From positions 1 to 64,000 of the forward strand of contig CAJUNA010000002.1 of assembly GCA_910587645.1 (NCBI GenBank): 64,000 nt of DNA. The letters run 5' to 3'. Position 1 is the stretch's first letter. The number at the start of each line of letters is the position of its first letter. Origin of the DNA: an uncultured Oscillospiraceae bacterium (GTDB lineage Bacteria; Bacillota; Clostridia; Oscillospirales; Oscillospiraceae). The notes under the pieces were generated by a model, which saw nothing but the letters and a program-made list of their open reading frames with translations, did no database searches and had not been told where the DNA came from. Shown in pieces: positions 41,247 to 49,729 of this stretch. The position numbers and the translations under genes were made by a program.

Positions 41247-43190
41247 TTATTTCTCGATGTCTACATATTTTGTGTTGATATTCAAGGGACGGAAGGGCTT
41301 GCCGCCGTCCTCATAGAACCGGCCGAAGAACTCCAGGCACTGCAAACGCATATCATGGACGAAGCAGCCCAGGATATTCAGCGCAAAGTTCAGCGCGTTG
41401 CCAACCATGGCAATGATGAAAAACGTGACGATGTTGCCGGTGATTGCGCCCAGCTTGTTGAACACCTGGGCAACCACTGCCCCGGCCAACATCAGCGCCA
41501 TCAGCCGGGAATAGGACATGATGTCGCTGAAATAGCCGGTAATGCCGTTGTAAAGAGAGCCGAAGATGCCGGTAACAATGCCGAAGCCCTTCTTCCCGTA
41601 GCCCTGGGTAACGGCCAGCACCACCAGCCCGGCAATCAGCCCCCAGCTCAGCTTGCCAATGGCGAAGCCGGCGCCGGCAAGGATAAATACCAGGAACCAC
41701 GCGCCCTCGTTGCAGAGGGCCGCCATGGTTTCGCCCCGCTTGATCTGCTTGTACATGCTGACAATCATGCCGGTAAAAATCTGGATGACGCCCAGCACCA
41801 GCGAGCCGACCAGCACCGCCAGCGCATCGTCCAGAGGGGAGAACAGGGCCCAGAGGGGAACGCTCTCCGGATCCACCCCGGTGAGGATGCCCCGCATCTG
41901 GGGGATCAGGTCCCCGAAGAAGCCGCCGGTCAGCGCGCCCCAGATAAAGGTGCTGATGCCGCACAGGCCCATCAGGGGGATCATGTACCGCATGGTAGCC
42001 CCGTTGGGCTTGGATTTCTTCATGACGATCGCGGACAGGAGCATCATGATGAGGCCGTAGCCCATGTCCGCCATCATCATGCCGTAGAACACAATGAAGA
42101 ACGGCGCCATCAATGGGTTGGGGTCCACGGTGCCGTAGGCAGGCAGGGAGTACATGTCGGTGACCATGTTCATGGGGCGCACCAGCTTGCCGTTGCGCAG
42201 CTCCACAGGCACTGTGGGGTACTCCTCCTCCTTCGGCTCGGTCAGTTCATAAGCGCAGTCAAATTTAGCCAGAGCTTTTTCCAGCTCCGGAATCTCCGGA
42301 ACGGAAGCCCAGCCCTCCAGGTAGAGGATCGAGCCGCCGGTGAGCAGCCGTTCCTTGGCGCTCTCGGTAGCGATGACCTGCTCTACCCGGTCCAGCCCCA
42401 GCTTCAGCTCGTCCGCGCAGGAGCCCATCCGGCGGACAGCCTCGATTTCCTGATCCCGCTGGGCGGAAATCTGGCCCAGCTCCCGGTCCAGGGCAGCGAT
42501 GTTTTCCCGGACGGTGCCGGTCAGATCCTTGAGCTGAGCGAAGCTGAAACCATAGGCGCGCAGCGCGTCCAGGGCTTCCTGGCGGCAGTCCTTGTGGACA
42601 ATGATCTCCAGGTAACGCTGTTCCCGGTCGGCGGACAATTCCTTCGCCTCTGCGGCCACACCGGCATCATCCAGCGCGCCGGCAAGGGCGGACAGCTCTG
42701 TGGCGGCCGGAACCGCGCCCAGCAGGACCTCCGTCTTGGCCGTCCCTTTGGTTTCCAGGGGGATGTCACAGTTCTCCCAGGGCCGGAGGGACAGGCAGTC
42801 GGCGTGAATCCTGGCTTCCCGGGCATTGAGCTGGCCGATCGTCCGGGCATGGCCGTTGATGGTATCCGCCTTTTCCAGGGCGGCGCGGCGGGCGGCTTCG
42901 TCCAGCAGTTCCGTCTCCTTCATGGTGGGGCGCAGGCTGAGAAGGGGCTTTTTCCGGGGCGCGTACTTATCCAGCACCTCAATGGCGTGTTGGAGCTGGG
43001 TCAGCTCCCCCCTGGCGTCCGCCAGGCCGGAGACATCGTGATGCAGCAGGGCGGCGTTGTCTTCCCCGGAAAGCTCCCCTTCCGGCTCCCGAAGCTCCAC
43101 GCAGCCCACATGAAGCAGACTCGACAGCAGTTCGTCCCTGTCCTTGGCGAGGGCGATGAGTTGAATCCGTTTCATTTTGGTAATAGCCAT
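41247..43190 (-). CDS. atpI/ntpI: V-type ATPase membrane subunit I (a-subunit)
   Basis: Ion-channel stator subunit, 647 residues. The N-terminal half is cytoplasmic and coiled-coil rich (KMKRIQLIALAKDRDELLSSLLHVGCVEL), the C-terminal half has about seven or eight helices, including DPNPLMAPFFIVFYGMMMADMGYGL and SYSRLMALMLAGAVVAQVFN, whose Arg works with the ring carboxylate. The start ATG directly follows the stop of the small upstream gene (TAAATG). Confidence 0.95.
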   Translation of the reverse strand: MAITKMKRIQLIALAKDRDELLSSLLHVGCVELREPEGELSGEDNAALLHHDVSGLADARGELTQLQHAIEVLDKYAPRKKPLLSLRPTMKETELLDEAARRAALEKADTINGHARTIGQLNAREARIHADCLSLRPWENCDIPLETKGTAKTEVLLGAVPAATELSALAGALDDAGVAAEAKELSADREQRYLEIIVHKDCRQEALDALRAYGFSFAQLKDLTGTVRENIAALDRELGQISAQRDQEIEAVRRMGSCADELKLGLDRVEQVIATESAKERLLTGGSILYLEGWASVPEIPELEKALAKFDCAYELTEPKEEEYPTVPVELRNGKLVRPMNMVTDMYSLPAYGTVDPNPLMAPFFIVFYGMMMADMGYGLIMMLLSAIVMKKSKPNGATMRYMIPLMGLCGISTFIWGALTGGFFGDLIPQMRGILTGVDPESVPLWALFSPLDDALAVLVGSLVLGVIQIFTGMIVSMYKQIKRGETMAALCNEGAWFLVFILAGAGFAIGKLSWGLIAGLVVLAVTQGYGKKGFGIVTGIFGSLYNGITGYFSDIMSYSRLMALMLAGAVVAQVFNKLGAITGNIVTFFIIAMVGNALNFALNILGCFVHDMRLQCLEFFGRFYEDGGKPFRPLNINTKYVDIEK

Positions 43191-43505
43191 TTACTTTCCA
43201 ACCACCCTTCCTAAGATCGCCTGCGTCGCTTTGTCCATGCGCGAGCCGGCCTGCTTTTTCAGCGCGCCGCAGTCCTTTGCCGCTTGGGCCAGGATTTCGT
43301 CCCGCCGTTTCGCGGCGGCGGCTTCCGCCTTTTCCAGTTCGGCGGCGGCGGCTTTCGCGGCCGCGTCCTTGCCTTTTTGCAGCAGGGCGCGTCCATCCCG
43401 CTCGGCTTCAGCAGCCAGCTTTTGGGCGCGAGCTCTGGCGTCGGCTCTGGCTTGGTCCATGCTTTCCTCCACAGAGCGTATCTTGGATATGGCTTCCAGT
43501 GACAT
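43191..43505 (-). CDS. V-type ATPase subunit G/H (peripheral stalk)
   Basis: A 104-residue, almost wholly helical protein, very rich in Ala, Glu and Lys (QARADARARAQKLAAEAERDGRALLQ). This is the layout of the subunit G/H stator coiled coil that pairs with E. First gene of the operon; its stop TAA precedes the subunit I ATG without a gap. Identification rests on composition and position rather than specific motifs. Confidence 0.82.
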   Translation of the reverse strand: MSLEAISKIRSVEESMDQARADARARAQKLAAEAERDGRALLQKGKDAAAKAAAAELEKAEAAAAKRRDEILAQAAKDCGALKKQAGSRMDKATQAILGRVVGK

Positions 43506-43624
43506 TGTCTCACCCCTTTTCTACCGTTCTGATACAGGATTTTTCAGTCTGCCTTCCGTCTCCCAACCGAAAAAAAGGGCATGACAACCCCTCCCGAAAT
43601 CAAGAGACAGCACAGGTATTAATT

Positions 43625-43633
43625 AGTATAGCA
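43625..43633 (-). promoter_or_regulatory. Extended -10 promoter of the V-ATPase operon
   Basis: TGCTATACT on the minus strand, an extended -10 element about 120 bases before the first gene. No good -35 at the standard spacing; a TTGACA lies about 30 bases upstream of the -10. Confidence 0.5.
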
Positions 43634-43779
43634 CCAACTTAAAGCTAATACCAGCAGTTTTGTCAACTTTTCCGCAATTCGGCAAAATTATACATAAACG
43701 CATTCCCCACGCCCATCCTTTTGGCGGAAATGTCCATTTGCCTGCCAAATGCCGCTATCGGAAACCTGCGAAAGCAGCG

Positions 43780-43815
43780 GTTAGGCCGCACCCTCTGGAG
43801 AGGGTGCGGCCTAAC
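43780..43815. terminator. Terminator-like hairpin after the putative glycosidase
   Basis: Perfect 17-bp stem (GTTAGGCCGCACCCTCT and its complement) with a 2-base loop, 40 bases past the end of the minus-strand gene. No U tract on that strand. Confidence 0.5.
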
Positions 43816-43855
43816 AGATTTTCCGCAAATACGCCGCGGTTTTACGTATTCCAGC

Positions 43856-44968
43856 TTATCCGGCGGGAATGCACCAGTTTTCCTCCCCGCCCGGCTCGGT
43901 GACCAGGCGCACCAGCACCGGCGCTTCCGCTTCCCCGCCCTCCATGGCGGCGTCCATCACCGCCTGCACCGTGCCGGGATTGGCTACGGCGGCGTATACG
44001 CCGTCCACCAGCGGCAGCAGCGTGGCCAAGTCTACGCCGGAATCCGCGCTGCTCCCCGCCAAGAGCTGCTCTTCGGTGAGCAGCAGGGACAGCTTGGTGC
44101 CGTACGGCTCCAACGCCGTGCGCAGGTCGGTGAGAAGCAGGGCCAGGGCGTCCTTTTTCTCCATGGTGTTCCGGCTGTAGTCAATTTTATAGGTGTTGCC
44201 CTTGGTGGGATAGCACAGCTCTTCCAGCAGCAGCTCATCGAACCCCAGCGCAGCGCACTCCACCGCCAGCCCCACAATATACTGCCTTGCCAATTCCTTT
44301 TCCGGCTCCAGCCAGTGCCAGGAGCGGTTGTCGTACCACACGTAGTCGTTGCTGCGGGTGATAGCCGCTTCCTTCATGTGGGCGGCGGCGTAATAGCTGT
44401 CGTGGAGGACATTGAACCGGGCTACCGCCAAGGTCCCCTCCGTCCCGCAAAGGGCGCGAATGGCCTCCGTGGCGGCTTCGTCCGCCGACACGGCTTTGCT
44501 CTGGGCGGTTGGCGAAGCCCAAAACACCCGCCCGGTATTGTCCCGCACCGGGTATACAAAGCCACCCGCCCCGCGCTCCGCCAAAAGGCCCGCCAGGGCT
44601 GTCCCATCCGCCGGAAGCTGGCTCAGCTCCAGCAGCTTGTGGGGGCCGAAGAGGCCGGCTGGGTCTGGCTCCGGCTCCGGTTCAGGTTCCGGGTCTGGCT
44701 CCGGTTGGGGGTTGTCGATGACAAGCTGCACCGGCGGCTCCTCCGGTTCAGCGTCCTCGTCCGGCTCCAGGGGCGGCGGGGGAGTGGGCAGGTACATCCG
44801 CCCGAAATAGGGCAGGTCCAGATAAATCCGCCCATCGTCCGCATAGGAAACATATCTCTGCGCGAAAATAAAGCCGCAGGCGGCAATTAGAATAAGCACC
44901 AGCAGTACAATGGCGATCCGCGTTCCCAGCGAACGCCGTCCCCGGTAGTTCTGATAATTTCTCGCCAT
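43856..44968 (-). CDS. Membrane-anchored putative glycoside hydrolase (DUF4015-like)
   Basis: A 370-residue protein with one N-terminal membrane helix (about 17-37), a proline- and glutamate-rich spacer (including EPDPEPEPEPEPDP), and an extracellular domain resembling TIM-barrel putative glycosidases: ARFNVLHDSYYAAAHM, NDYVWYDNRSWHWLEPEKELARQYIVGLAVECAALGFDELLLEELCYP. The conserved acidic residues at strand ends (for example EELCYP) may be catalytic. Substrate unknown, perhaps cell-wall polymer. Start 44968 (MARNY) was preferred because AGAGGA lies 6 bases upstream; an ATG at 44974 abuts it. Confidence 0.65.
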   Translation of the reverse strand: MARNYQNYRGRRSLGTRIAIVLLVLILIAACGFIFAQRYVSYADDGRIYLDLPYFGRMYLPTPPPPLEPDEDAEPEEPPVQLVIDNPQPEPDPEPEPEPEPDPAGLFGPHKLLELSQLPADGTALAGLLAERGAGGFVYPVRDNTGRVFWASPTAQSKAVSADEAATEAIRALCGTEGTLAVARFNVLHDSYYAAAHMKEAAITRSNDYVWYDNRSWHWLEPEKELARQYIVGLAVECAALGFDELLLEELCYPTKGNTYKIDYSRNTMEKKDALALLLTDLRTALEPYGTKLSLLLTEEQLLAGSSADSGVDLATLLPLVDGVYAAVANPGTVQAVMDAAMEGGEAEAPVLVRLVTEPGGEENWCIPAG

Positions 44969-45120
44969 GGACATTCCTCTTTTCGGTTGGTGAATTCATG
45001 AGAAACGCTTTCCTATCTTCTACCATACCACATATGCCCGGGAACATGCAACTAGATTTTGGGAAAAATGATAAAATTTAACTTTATCCGCACATTTGTC
45101 TCCACAACATCGAAAAAGTG

Positions 45121-45129
45121 TGTTATACT
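45121..45129 (+). promoter_or_regulatory. Extended -10 promoter of the aromatic operon
   Basis: TGTTATACT, an extended -10 element about 53 bases before tyrA. The -35 is poor. Confidence 0.45.
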
Positions 45130-45181
45130 TATGTGCGCTGCCCGTCTCGGACAGGAATTCTTGAGAATCGGAAAAGAAATA

Positions 45182-46027
45182 ATGATAAAGACAATTGGCG
45201 TTGCCGGTCTGGGCCTGATCGGCGGCAGCATAGCCAAGGCCATCCATCAATATACGGACTGTGTCCTCCTGGGCTGCGATACCGATGGACAAGTCCTCAG
45301 CCGCGCCCTGGGCGAGGGTGTCCTCTCCGCCGCGCTGACGCCGGACCGTCTGGCAGAGTGCGATCTGGTCATCGCGGCCCTCTACCCGGAGGCCACAGTT
45401 GCCTATGTCACCAGGAACCGGAGCCGCTTCCGCAAGGGGGGCATCGTTATGGACTGCGGCGGCGTAAAGGGCGTGGTCTGCGGCCCTCTGGAGCAGGTGG
45501 CGAGGGAGGAGGGGTTCCACTTCATCGGCGGCCATCCCATGGCGGGTATCGAACGCTCCGGCTACGCCAACGCCTTTCCAGGGCTGTTCCAGGGGGCGTC
45601 CTTGATCCTGACCCCCTATCCGGACACGCCCCCATCCTGTCTGGATGATATTTGGGAATTGGCCCAAAAATTGGGCTTCGGCCATCTCCAGCCCTCTACC
45701 CCCCAGGAGCACGACCATATCATCGCCTACACCTCCCAGTTGGCCCATGTGGTATCCTGCGCCTACGTGGGAAGCCCGTCCGCCCCAGATTTTGAGGGCT
45801 TCTCCGCCGGAAGCTTCAAGGACATGACCCGGGTAGCGAAACTCAATGAGGAGATGTGGACGGAGCTGTTCCTGGAGAATCAGGACGCCCTGGTTCGGGA
45901 AATCGACACTTTGGTGGAAGAACTTGCGGCTTTCGCCTACGTCATCCGGCGGGGGGACCGGGAAAATTTGAAAAATATGCTCAAACGGGCAAGAATGATA
46001 AAAGAATCTATTGACAAAGATTGCTGA
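45182..46027 (+). CDS. tyrA: Prephenate dehydrogenase
   Basis: NAD(P)-dependent conversion of prephenate to 4-hydroxyphenylpyruvate, the committed step to tyrosine. The 281-residue protein has the Rossmann motif GVAGLGLIGGSIAKAI, the catalytic-loop GGHPMAG and the DFEGFSAGSFKDMTR segment of the dehydrogenase domain. No ACT domain is fused, so feedback control would differ from B. subtilis TyrA. First gene of the operon, 18 bases before aroB. The start ATG has only a weak ribosome site (GGAAAAG). Confidence 0.92.
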   Translation: MIKTIGVAGLGLIGGSIAKAIHQYTDCVLLGCDTDGQVLSRALGEGVLSAALTPDRLAECDLVIAALYPEATVAYVTRNRSRFRKGGIVMDCGGVKGVVCGPLEQVAREEGFHFIGGHPMAGIERSGYANAFPGLFQGASLILTPYPDTPPSCLDDIWELAQKLGFGHLQPSTPQEHDHIIAYTSQLAHVVSCAYVGSPSAPDFEGFSAGSFKDMTRVAKLNEEMWTELFLENQDALVREIDTLVEELAAFAYVIRRGDRENLKNMLKRARMIKESIDKDC

Positions 46028-46045
46028 AATAAGGAAGTGACCTCC

Positions 46046-47098
46046 ATGCAAACCGTTACCGTATCTGCCTCCCAGGCCTACCCGGTCCACATTGGCGGCG
46101 GGCTGCTGGCCCAGGCCGGCGCGCTAGCCGCAGGCATGACGCCCTCCCGCACCTGCGCCGTGATTACCGATTCCACTGTGGAGCGTCTTTACGCCCCCCT
46201 GGTGTGCCGCTCCCTCCAGGAAGCGGGATTTGCAGTTTGCTTATACGCCTTTCCCGCCGGGGAGCAGAGCAAAAATTTGGAAACTTACAGCAAAATACTA
46301 AACTTTTTGGCGCAAAATAAACTGACCCGCTCCGACTGCGTGGCCGCGCTGGGCGGCGGGGTCGTGGGGGATATGGCGGGCTTCGCCGCCGCCACCTACC
46401 AGCGGGGCGTGGACTATATCCAGATTCCCACCACCTTTCTGGCCGCCTCCGACTCCTCGGTGGGAGGCAAGACGGCGGTGGACCTGCCTTCAGGCAAGAA
46501 CCTGGTTGGCGCCTTTCACCAGCCGGAAATGGTGCTCTGCGACACGGACGCCTTCCGGACTTTGCCGGAGGAAGCCTTTGCCGATGGCGTGGCGGAGACT
46601 GTGAAGCACGGGCTTATCGCAGACCAGTCGTTTTTCCACACGCTGATGGCCGGGGACATCCGCCGGGACATAGACGCCGTGGTCCGCCGGAACGTGGAGA
46701 TCAAGGCGTCCATCGTCCGTGAAGACGAGCTGGAACACGGCAGGCGAAAGCTTCTCAACTTCGGCCACACCCTGGGCCACGCCATCGAAAAGTGCAGCGG
46801 CTATGCTGTGACCCACGGCCGGGCGGTGGCGGTCGGCATGGTTCTTGCCACCCGGGCCGCGGAGCGGATGGGCCACAGCCCCGCCGGGACGCTCCATGCC
46901 CTGCTGGAAGCCTGCCGCCGCTTCGGGCTTCCTACGGAAAGCCCCTACGCCCCATCCGAGCTTTACGCCGCCGCCGTCAGCGATAAGAAGCGGGACGGCG
47001 GGCATATCGATGTTGTAGTCCTGGAAGAAATTGGACGGGCTAAAACTGTCCGGCTGGACATGGAGGGCCTGCGGGCCTTTACGGAAGCGGCGTTTTAA
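46046..47098 (+). CDS. aroB: 3-dehydroquinate synthase
   Basis: Second shikimate-pathway enzyme, converting DAHP to 3-dehydroquinate with NAD+ and a metal ion. The 350 residues show FPAGEQSKNLETY, GGGVVGDMAGFAAATYQRG and the metal ligands in the LLNFGHTLGHAIEK region. AAGGAAG lies 9 bases before the ATG at 46046; a GTG at 46037 is too close to it. Followed by the DUF4180 gene after 24 bases. Confidence 0.95.
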   Translation: MQTVTVSASQAYPVHIGGGLLAQAGALAAGMTPSRTCAVITDSTVERLYAPLVCRSLQEAGFAVCLYAFPAGEQSKNLETYSKILNFLAQNKLTRSDCVAALGGGVVGDMAGFAAATYQRGVDYIQIPTTFLAASDSSVGGKTAVDLPSGKNLVGAFHQPEMVLCDTDAFRTLPEEAFADGVAETVKHGLIADQSFFHTLMAGDIRRDIDAVVRRNVEIKASIVREDELEHGRRKLLNFGHTLGHAIEKCSGYAVTHGRAVAVGMVLATRAAERMGHSPAGTLHALLEACRRFGLPTESPYAPSELYAAAVSDKKRDGGHIDVVVLEEIGRAKTVRLDMEGLRAFTEAAF

Positions 47099-47122
47099 CA
47101 TAAACAAAAAAGGAGACCCTCA

Positions 47123-47500
47123 ATGCATATTGAATATATCCAAAACGAAAACGGAACCATCGCGGTGGTATCCTCCAACGGGGAAAAAGCCATCTTGGAC
47201 GTACAGACCGCATTGGATTTAGCTATGACCGCCCGGTATGAGGGCGGTGCGGAGAAGCTTGCCATTGACAAAAAAGCGGTTACGGAGGACTTTTTCATCC
47301 TCAGCACAGGCCTTGCGGGAGAAATCCTGCAAAAGTTTACCAATTATCACATCAAAGCCGCCTTTTACGGCGATTTTACCCGCTACACCAGCAAACCTCT
47401 GCAAGATTTTATATATGAATCCAACCAAGGCGCCAGCGTCTTTTTTGTCCCCTCCCAAGAGGAAGCGGTCCGCCGTCTCGCGGAGGTCCCCGGTCTATGA
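47123..47500 (+). CDS. DUF4180-type small protein
   Basis: A 125-residue soluble protein resembling DUF4180 (SNGEKAILDVQTALDLAMTA, FFILSTGLAGEILQKFTNY, FFVPSQEEAVRRLA). Function unknown. Its stop overlaps the aroA start as ATGA (47497-47500), so it is translationally coupled in the middle of the shikimate operon. Ribosome site AAAGGAG precedes it. Family members are usually found singly, and nothing in the sequence suggests an enzyme of the pathway. Confidence 0.75.
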   Translation: MHIEYIQNENGTIAVVSSNGEKAILDVQTALDLAMTARYEGGAEKLAIDKKAVTEDFFILSTGLAGEILQKFTNYHIKAAFYGDFTRYTSKPLQDFIYESNQGASVFFVPSQEEAVRRLAEVPGL

Positions 47501-48669
47501 ACCTGACCATCACCCCCGGGCGGCTGGCCGGAACCGTTACCCCGCCCCCCAGCAAATCCCAGGCCCACCGCTGCCTGATTGCTGCCGCTTTGGCGGGCGG
47601 GGGGAGCGAGGTCCGCAATCTGGCGGATTCTCAGGATATCGAGGCAACCCGGCGCTGCCTGTCGGAATTGAAAACAAATAGTAGTGCTTTGCCGCATTTT
47701 GACTGTGGGGAATCGGGATCGACCCTCCGGTTCCTGATTCCACTGGCCTTAGCCCTCCGGGGCGGCGGGGTGTTTACCGGACGCGGGCGGCTGATGGAGC
47801 GGCCGCAGAAGCCCTATTTTGACTTGTTTGACGAAAAGGGCATCCGATATGAACAGCGGGACGGCGTGCTCACGCTGACGGGCGCGCTCACGCCGGGAAC
47901 TTACCGGCTTCCCGGCAGCGTGTCCAGCCAATTTGTCACGGGCCTGCTCTATGCCCTGCCTTTGCTGGAGGGGGACTCTGAAATTGTCCTTACTTCCCCA
48001 TTGGAAAGCCGGGGATATGTGGACATGACCCTGGAAACCCTGGAAGCTTTCGGCATCCGGGTGGAACGGGATGGGGAGGGCTTCCGGATTCCCGGCGGGC
48101 AGGCCTACCGCCCGTCTGTTGTTACGGTGGAATCGGATTGGTCCCAGGCGGCGTTCTGGTACGCGGCCCGGAACCTGGGGAGCCGCATCGAAATCCAAAA
48201 CATGAACCCCCGCTCCGCCCAAGGGGACCGGATTGCCGCCCACTGGGCGGCGGTTCTGGCGGAAAGCGGGGAGGTGGAGGCCGGCCTGTCCGGCTGCCCC
48301 GATTTGGCCCCGCCGCTGGCGGTCATGGCGGCGGTCCGGGAGGGTACCGCACGGCTCACCGGCGCCGCCCGGCTCCGTCTCAAGGAGAGCGACCGCCTGG
48401 CAACGATCACCGCCGCCCTCACCGCCCTGGGCGCATCCGTGGAGGAGCACCCTGACAGCCTGACCATCCGCGGCGTCCCATGGCTCGCCGGGGGTACGGC
48501 AGACTGCTGCAACGACCACCGCATCGCCATGATGGCCGCTATCGCCGCCACCCGCTGCCAGGCGCCGGTAACACTGCTGGGGGCGGAGTGCGTGGCAAAA
48601 TCCTACCCCGCTTTCTGGGAGGATTACCGCAATTTAGGAGGTATCATCCATGAACACTCTGGGCAATAA
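47497..48669 (+). CDS. aroA: 3-phosphoshikimate 1-carboxyvinyltransferase (EPSP synthase)
   Basis: Joins phosphoenolpyruvate to shikimate-3-phosphate. The 390-residue protein (slightly shorter than the usual ~430) has PPSKSQAHRCLIAAALAGG, CGESGSTLRFLIPL, SSQFVTGLLYALPLL, RLKESDRLATI and DCCNDHRIAMM motifs that form the active-site cleft. It overlaps the DUF4180 stop and the aroC start (by 20 bases). The active-site loop lacks the LFLGNAGTAMRPL form of glyphosate-sensitive class I enzymes. Confidence 0.94.
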   Translation: MNLTITPGRLAGTVTPPPSKSQAHRCLIAAALAGGGSEVRNLADSQDIEATRRCLSELKTNSSALPHFDCGESGSTLRFLIPLALALRGGGVFTGRGRLMERPQKPYFDLFDEKGIRYEQRDGVLTLTGALTPGTYRLPGSVSSQFVTGLLYALPLLEGDSEIVLTSPLESRGYVDMTLETLEAFGIRVERDGEGFRIPGGQAYRPSVVTVESDWSQAAFWYAARNLGSRIEIQNMNPRSAQGDRIAAHWAAVLAESGEVEAGLSGCPDLAPPLAVMAAVREGTARLTGAARLRLKESDRLATITAALTALGASVEEHPDSLTIRGVPWLAGGTADCCNDHRIAMMAAIAATRCQAPVTLLGAECVAKSYPAFWEDYRNLGGIIHEHSGQ

Positions 48670-49726
48670 GCTTCGCGTGACGGTGTTCGGCCAATCCCAC
48701 GCCCCCGCTATCGGCTGCGTCATCGACGGCCTGCCCGCCGGGTTCGCGCCGGATATGGAGCGGCTGGCCGCTTTCATGGCCCGCCGTGCGCCGGGGCAGA
48801 ACGCCTGGTCCACCAACCGCAGGGAAAGCGACGCGCCGGAGGTGCTCTCCGGCCTGGTGGACGGCAAAACCTGCGGCGCACCGGTGTCCGCAGTCATCCG
48901 CAACAGCGGCCAGCACAGCAGCGACTACAGCGGCCTTAAGCGTACGCCCCGGCCCTCCCACGCTGATTACACCGCTTTGATAAAATATGGCGAAAACTAC
49001 GACATCCGTGGAGGCGGGCAGTTCTCCGGCCGTCTGACGGCTCCGCTCTGCCTGGCAGGCGCATTTGCTTTACAGATATTGGAGCAGAAAGGGATCACGG
49101 TTGCCGCCCACATTGGAAAAATAGCGGATGTGGTCGATGCCCCTCCGGACTTTGCCCAAGTCTCCCGGGAGGAGCTGACGGCCCTTTTGGCAAGGCCGTT
49201 CCCCGTCTTCCAGGAGGATTCCGGCGTGAAAATGCGGCAGGCTATCGAAAAGGCCCGCATGGACTGCGATTCTGTGGGCGGCGTTGTCCGCTGTTTCGCC
49301 GTTGGCCTTCCGGCGGGAATCGGGGAGCCAATGTTCGGCGGCGTGGAAAACCGTCTTGCCGCCGCGCTGTTTGGGATCCCCGCCGTACGGGGGGTGTCCT
49401 TCGGCACGGGTTTCGCCGCCGCCGGAATGCGGGGCAGCGAACACAACGACCCCTTTGCCGTGGAGGATGGCAAAATCACCGTCCGCACCAACCATGCCGG
49501 CGGCGTACTGGGCGGCATCACCAGCGGCCTGCCCCTGGTGGTCAACGCGGCGTTTAAGCCCACCGCGTCCATCGCAAAAGAGCAGGATACCGTCGATCTC
49601 CAGACCAGGGCCAATACCCGCATCACCATCCACGGACGGCACGACCCCTGCATCGTCCCCCGGGCCGTCCCTGTGGTGGAAGCTGTAACGGCCTTGACTC
49701 TGCTGGATATGATAATGGAGGACTGA
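48650..49726 (+). CDS. aroC: Chorismate synthase
   Basis: FMN-dependent elimination giving chorismate. The 358 residues show GNKLRVTVFGQSHAPAIGCVIDGLPAG, TPRPSHADYTALIKYG and DIRGGGQFSGRLTAPLCLAGA, plus FGTGFAAAGMRGSEHNDP and the C-terminal RHDPCIVPRAVPVVEA. Starts inside the end of aroA and stops 3 bases before pheA. Length agrees with monofunctional bacterial AroC; the separate flavin reductase is not nearby. Confidence 0.95.
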   Translation: MNTLGNKLRVTVFGQSHAPAIGCVIDGLPAGFAPDMERLAAFMARRAPGQNAWSTNRRESDAPEVLSGLVDGKTCGAPVSAVIRNSGQHSSDYSGLKRTPRPSHADYTALIKYGENYDIRGGGQFSGRLTAPLCLAGAFALQILEQKGITVAAHIGKIADVVDAPPDFAQVSREELTALLARPFPVFQEDSGVKMRQAIEKARMDCDSVGGVVRCFAVGLPAGIGEPMFGGVENRLAAALFGIPAVRGVSFGTGFAAAGMRGSEHNDPFAVEDGKITVRTNHAGGVLGGITSGLPLVVNAAFKPTASIAKEQDTVDLQTRANTRITIHGRHDPCIVPRAVPVVEAVTALTLLDMIMED

Positions 49727-49729
49727 CCT

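Larger units (their letters stand above)
43506..43855. other. Intergenic region upstream of the V-ATPase operon
   Basis: About 350 bases with no gene. It holds the V-ATPase promoter candidate (43625-43633) and the hairpin that follows the next minus-strand gene (43780-43815). Nothing else recognised. Confidence 0.5.

Noticed and set aside
41355..43214. 619-codon plus-strand frame opposite subunit I
   Set aside because: Shadow of a recognised membrane subunit; no motif or start signal.
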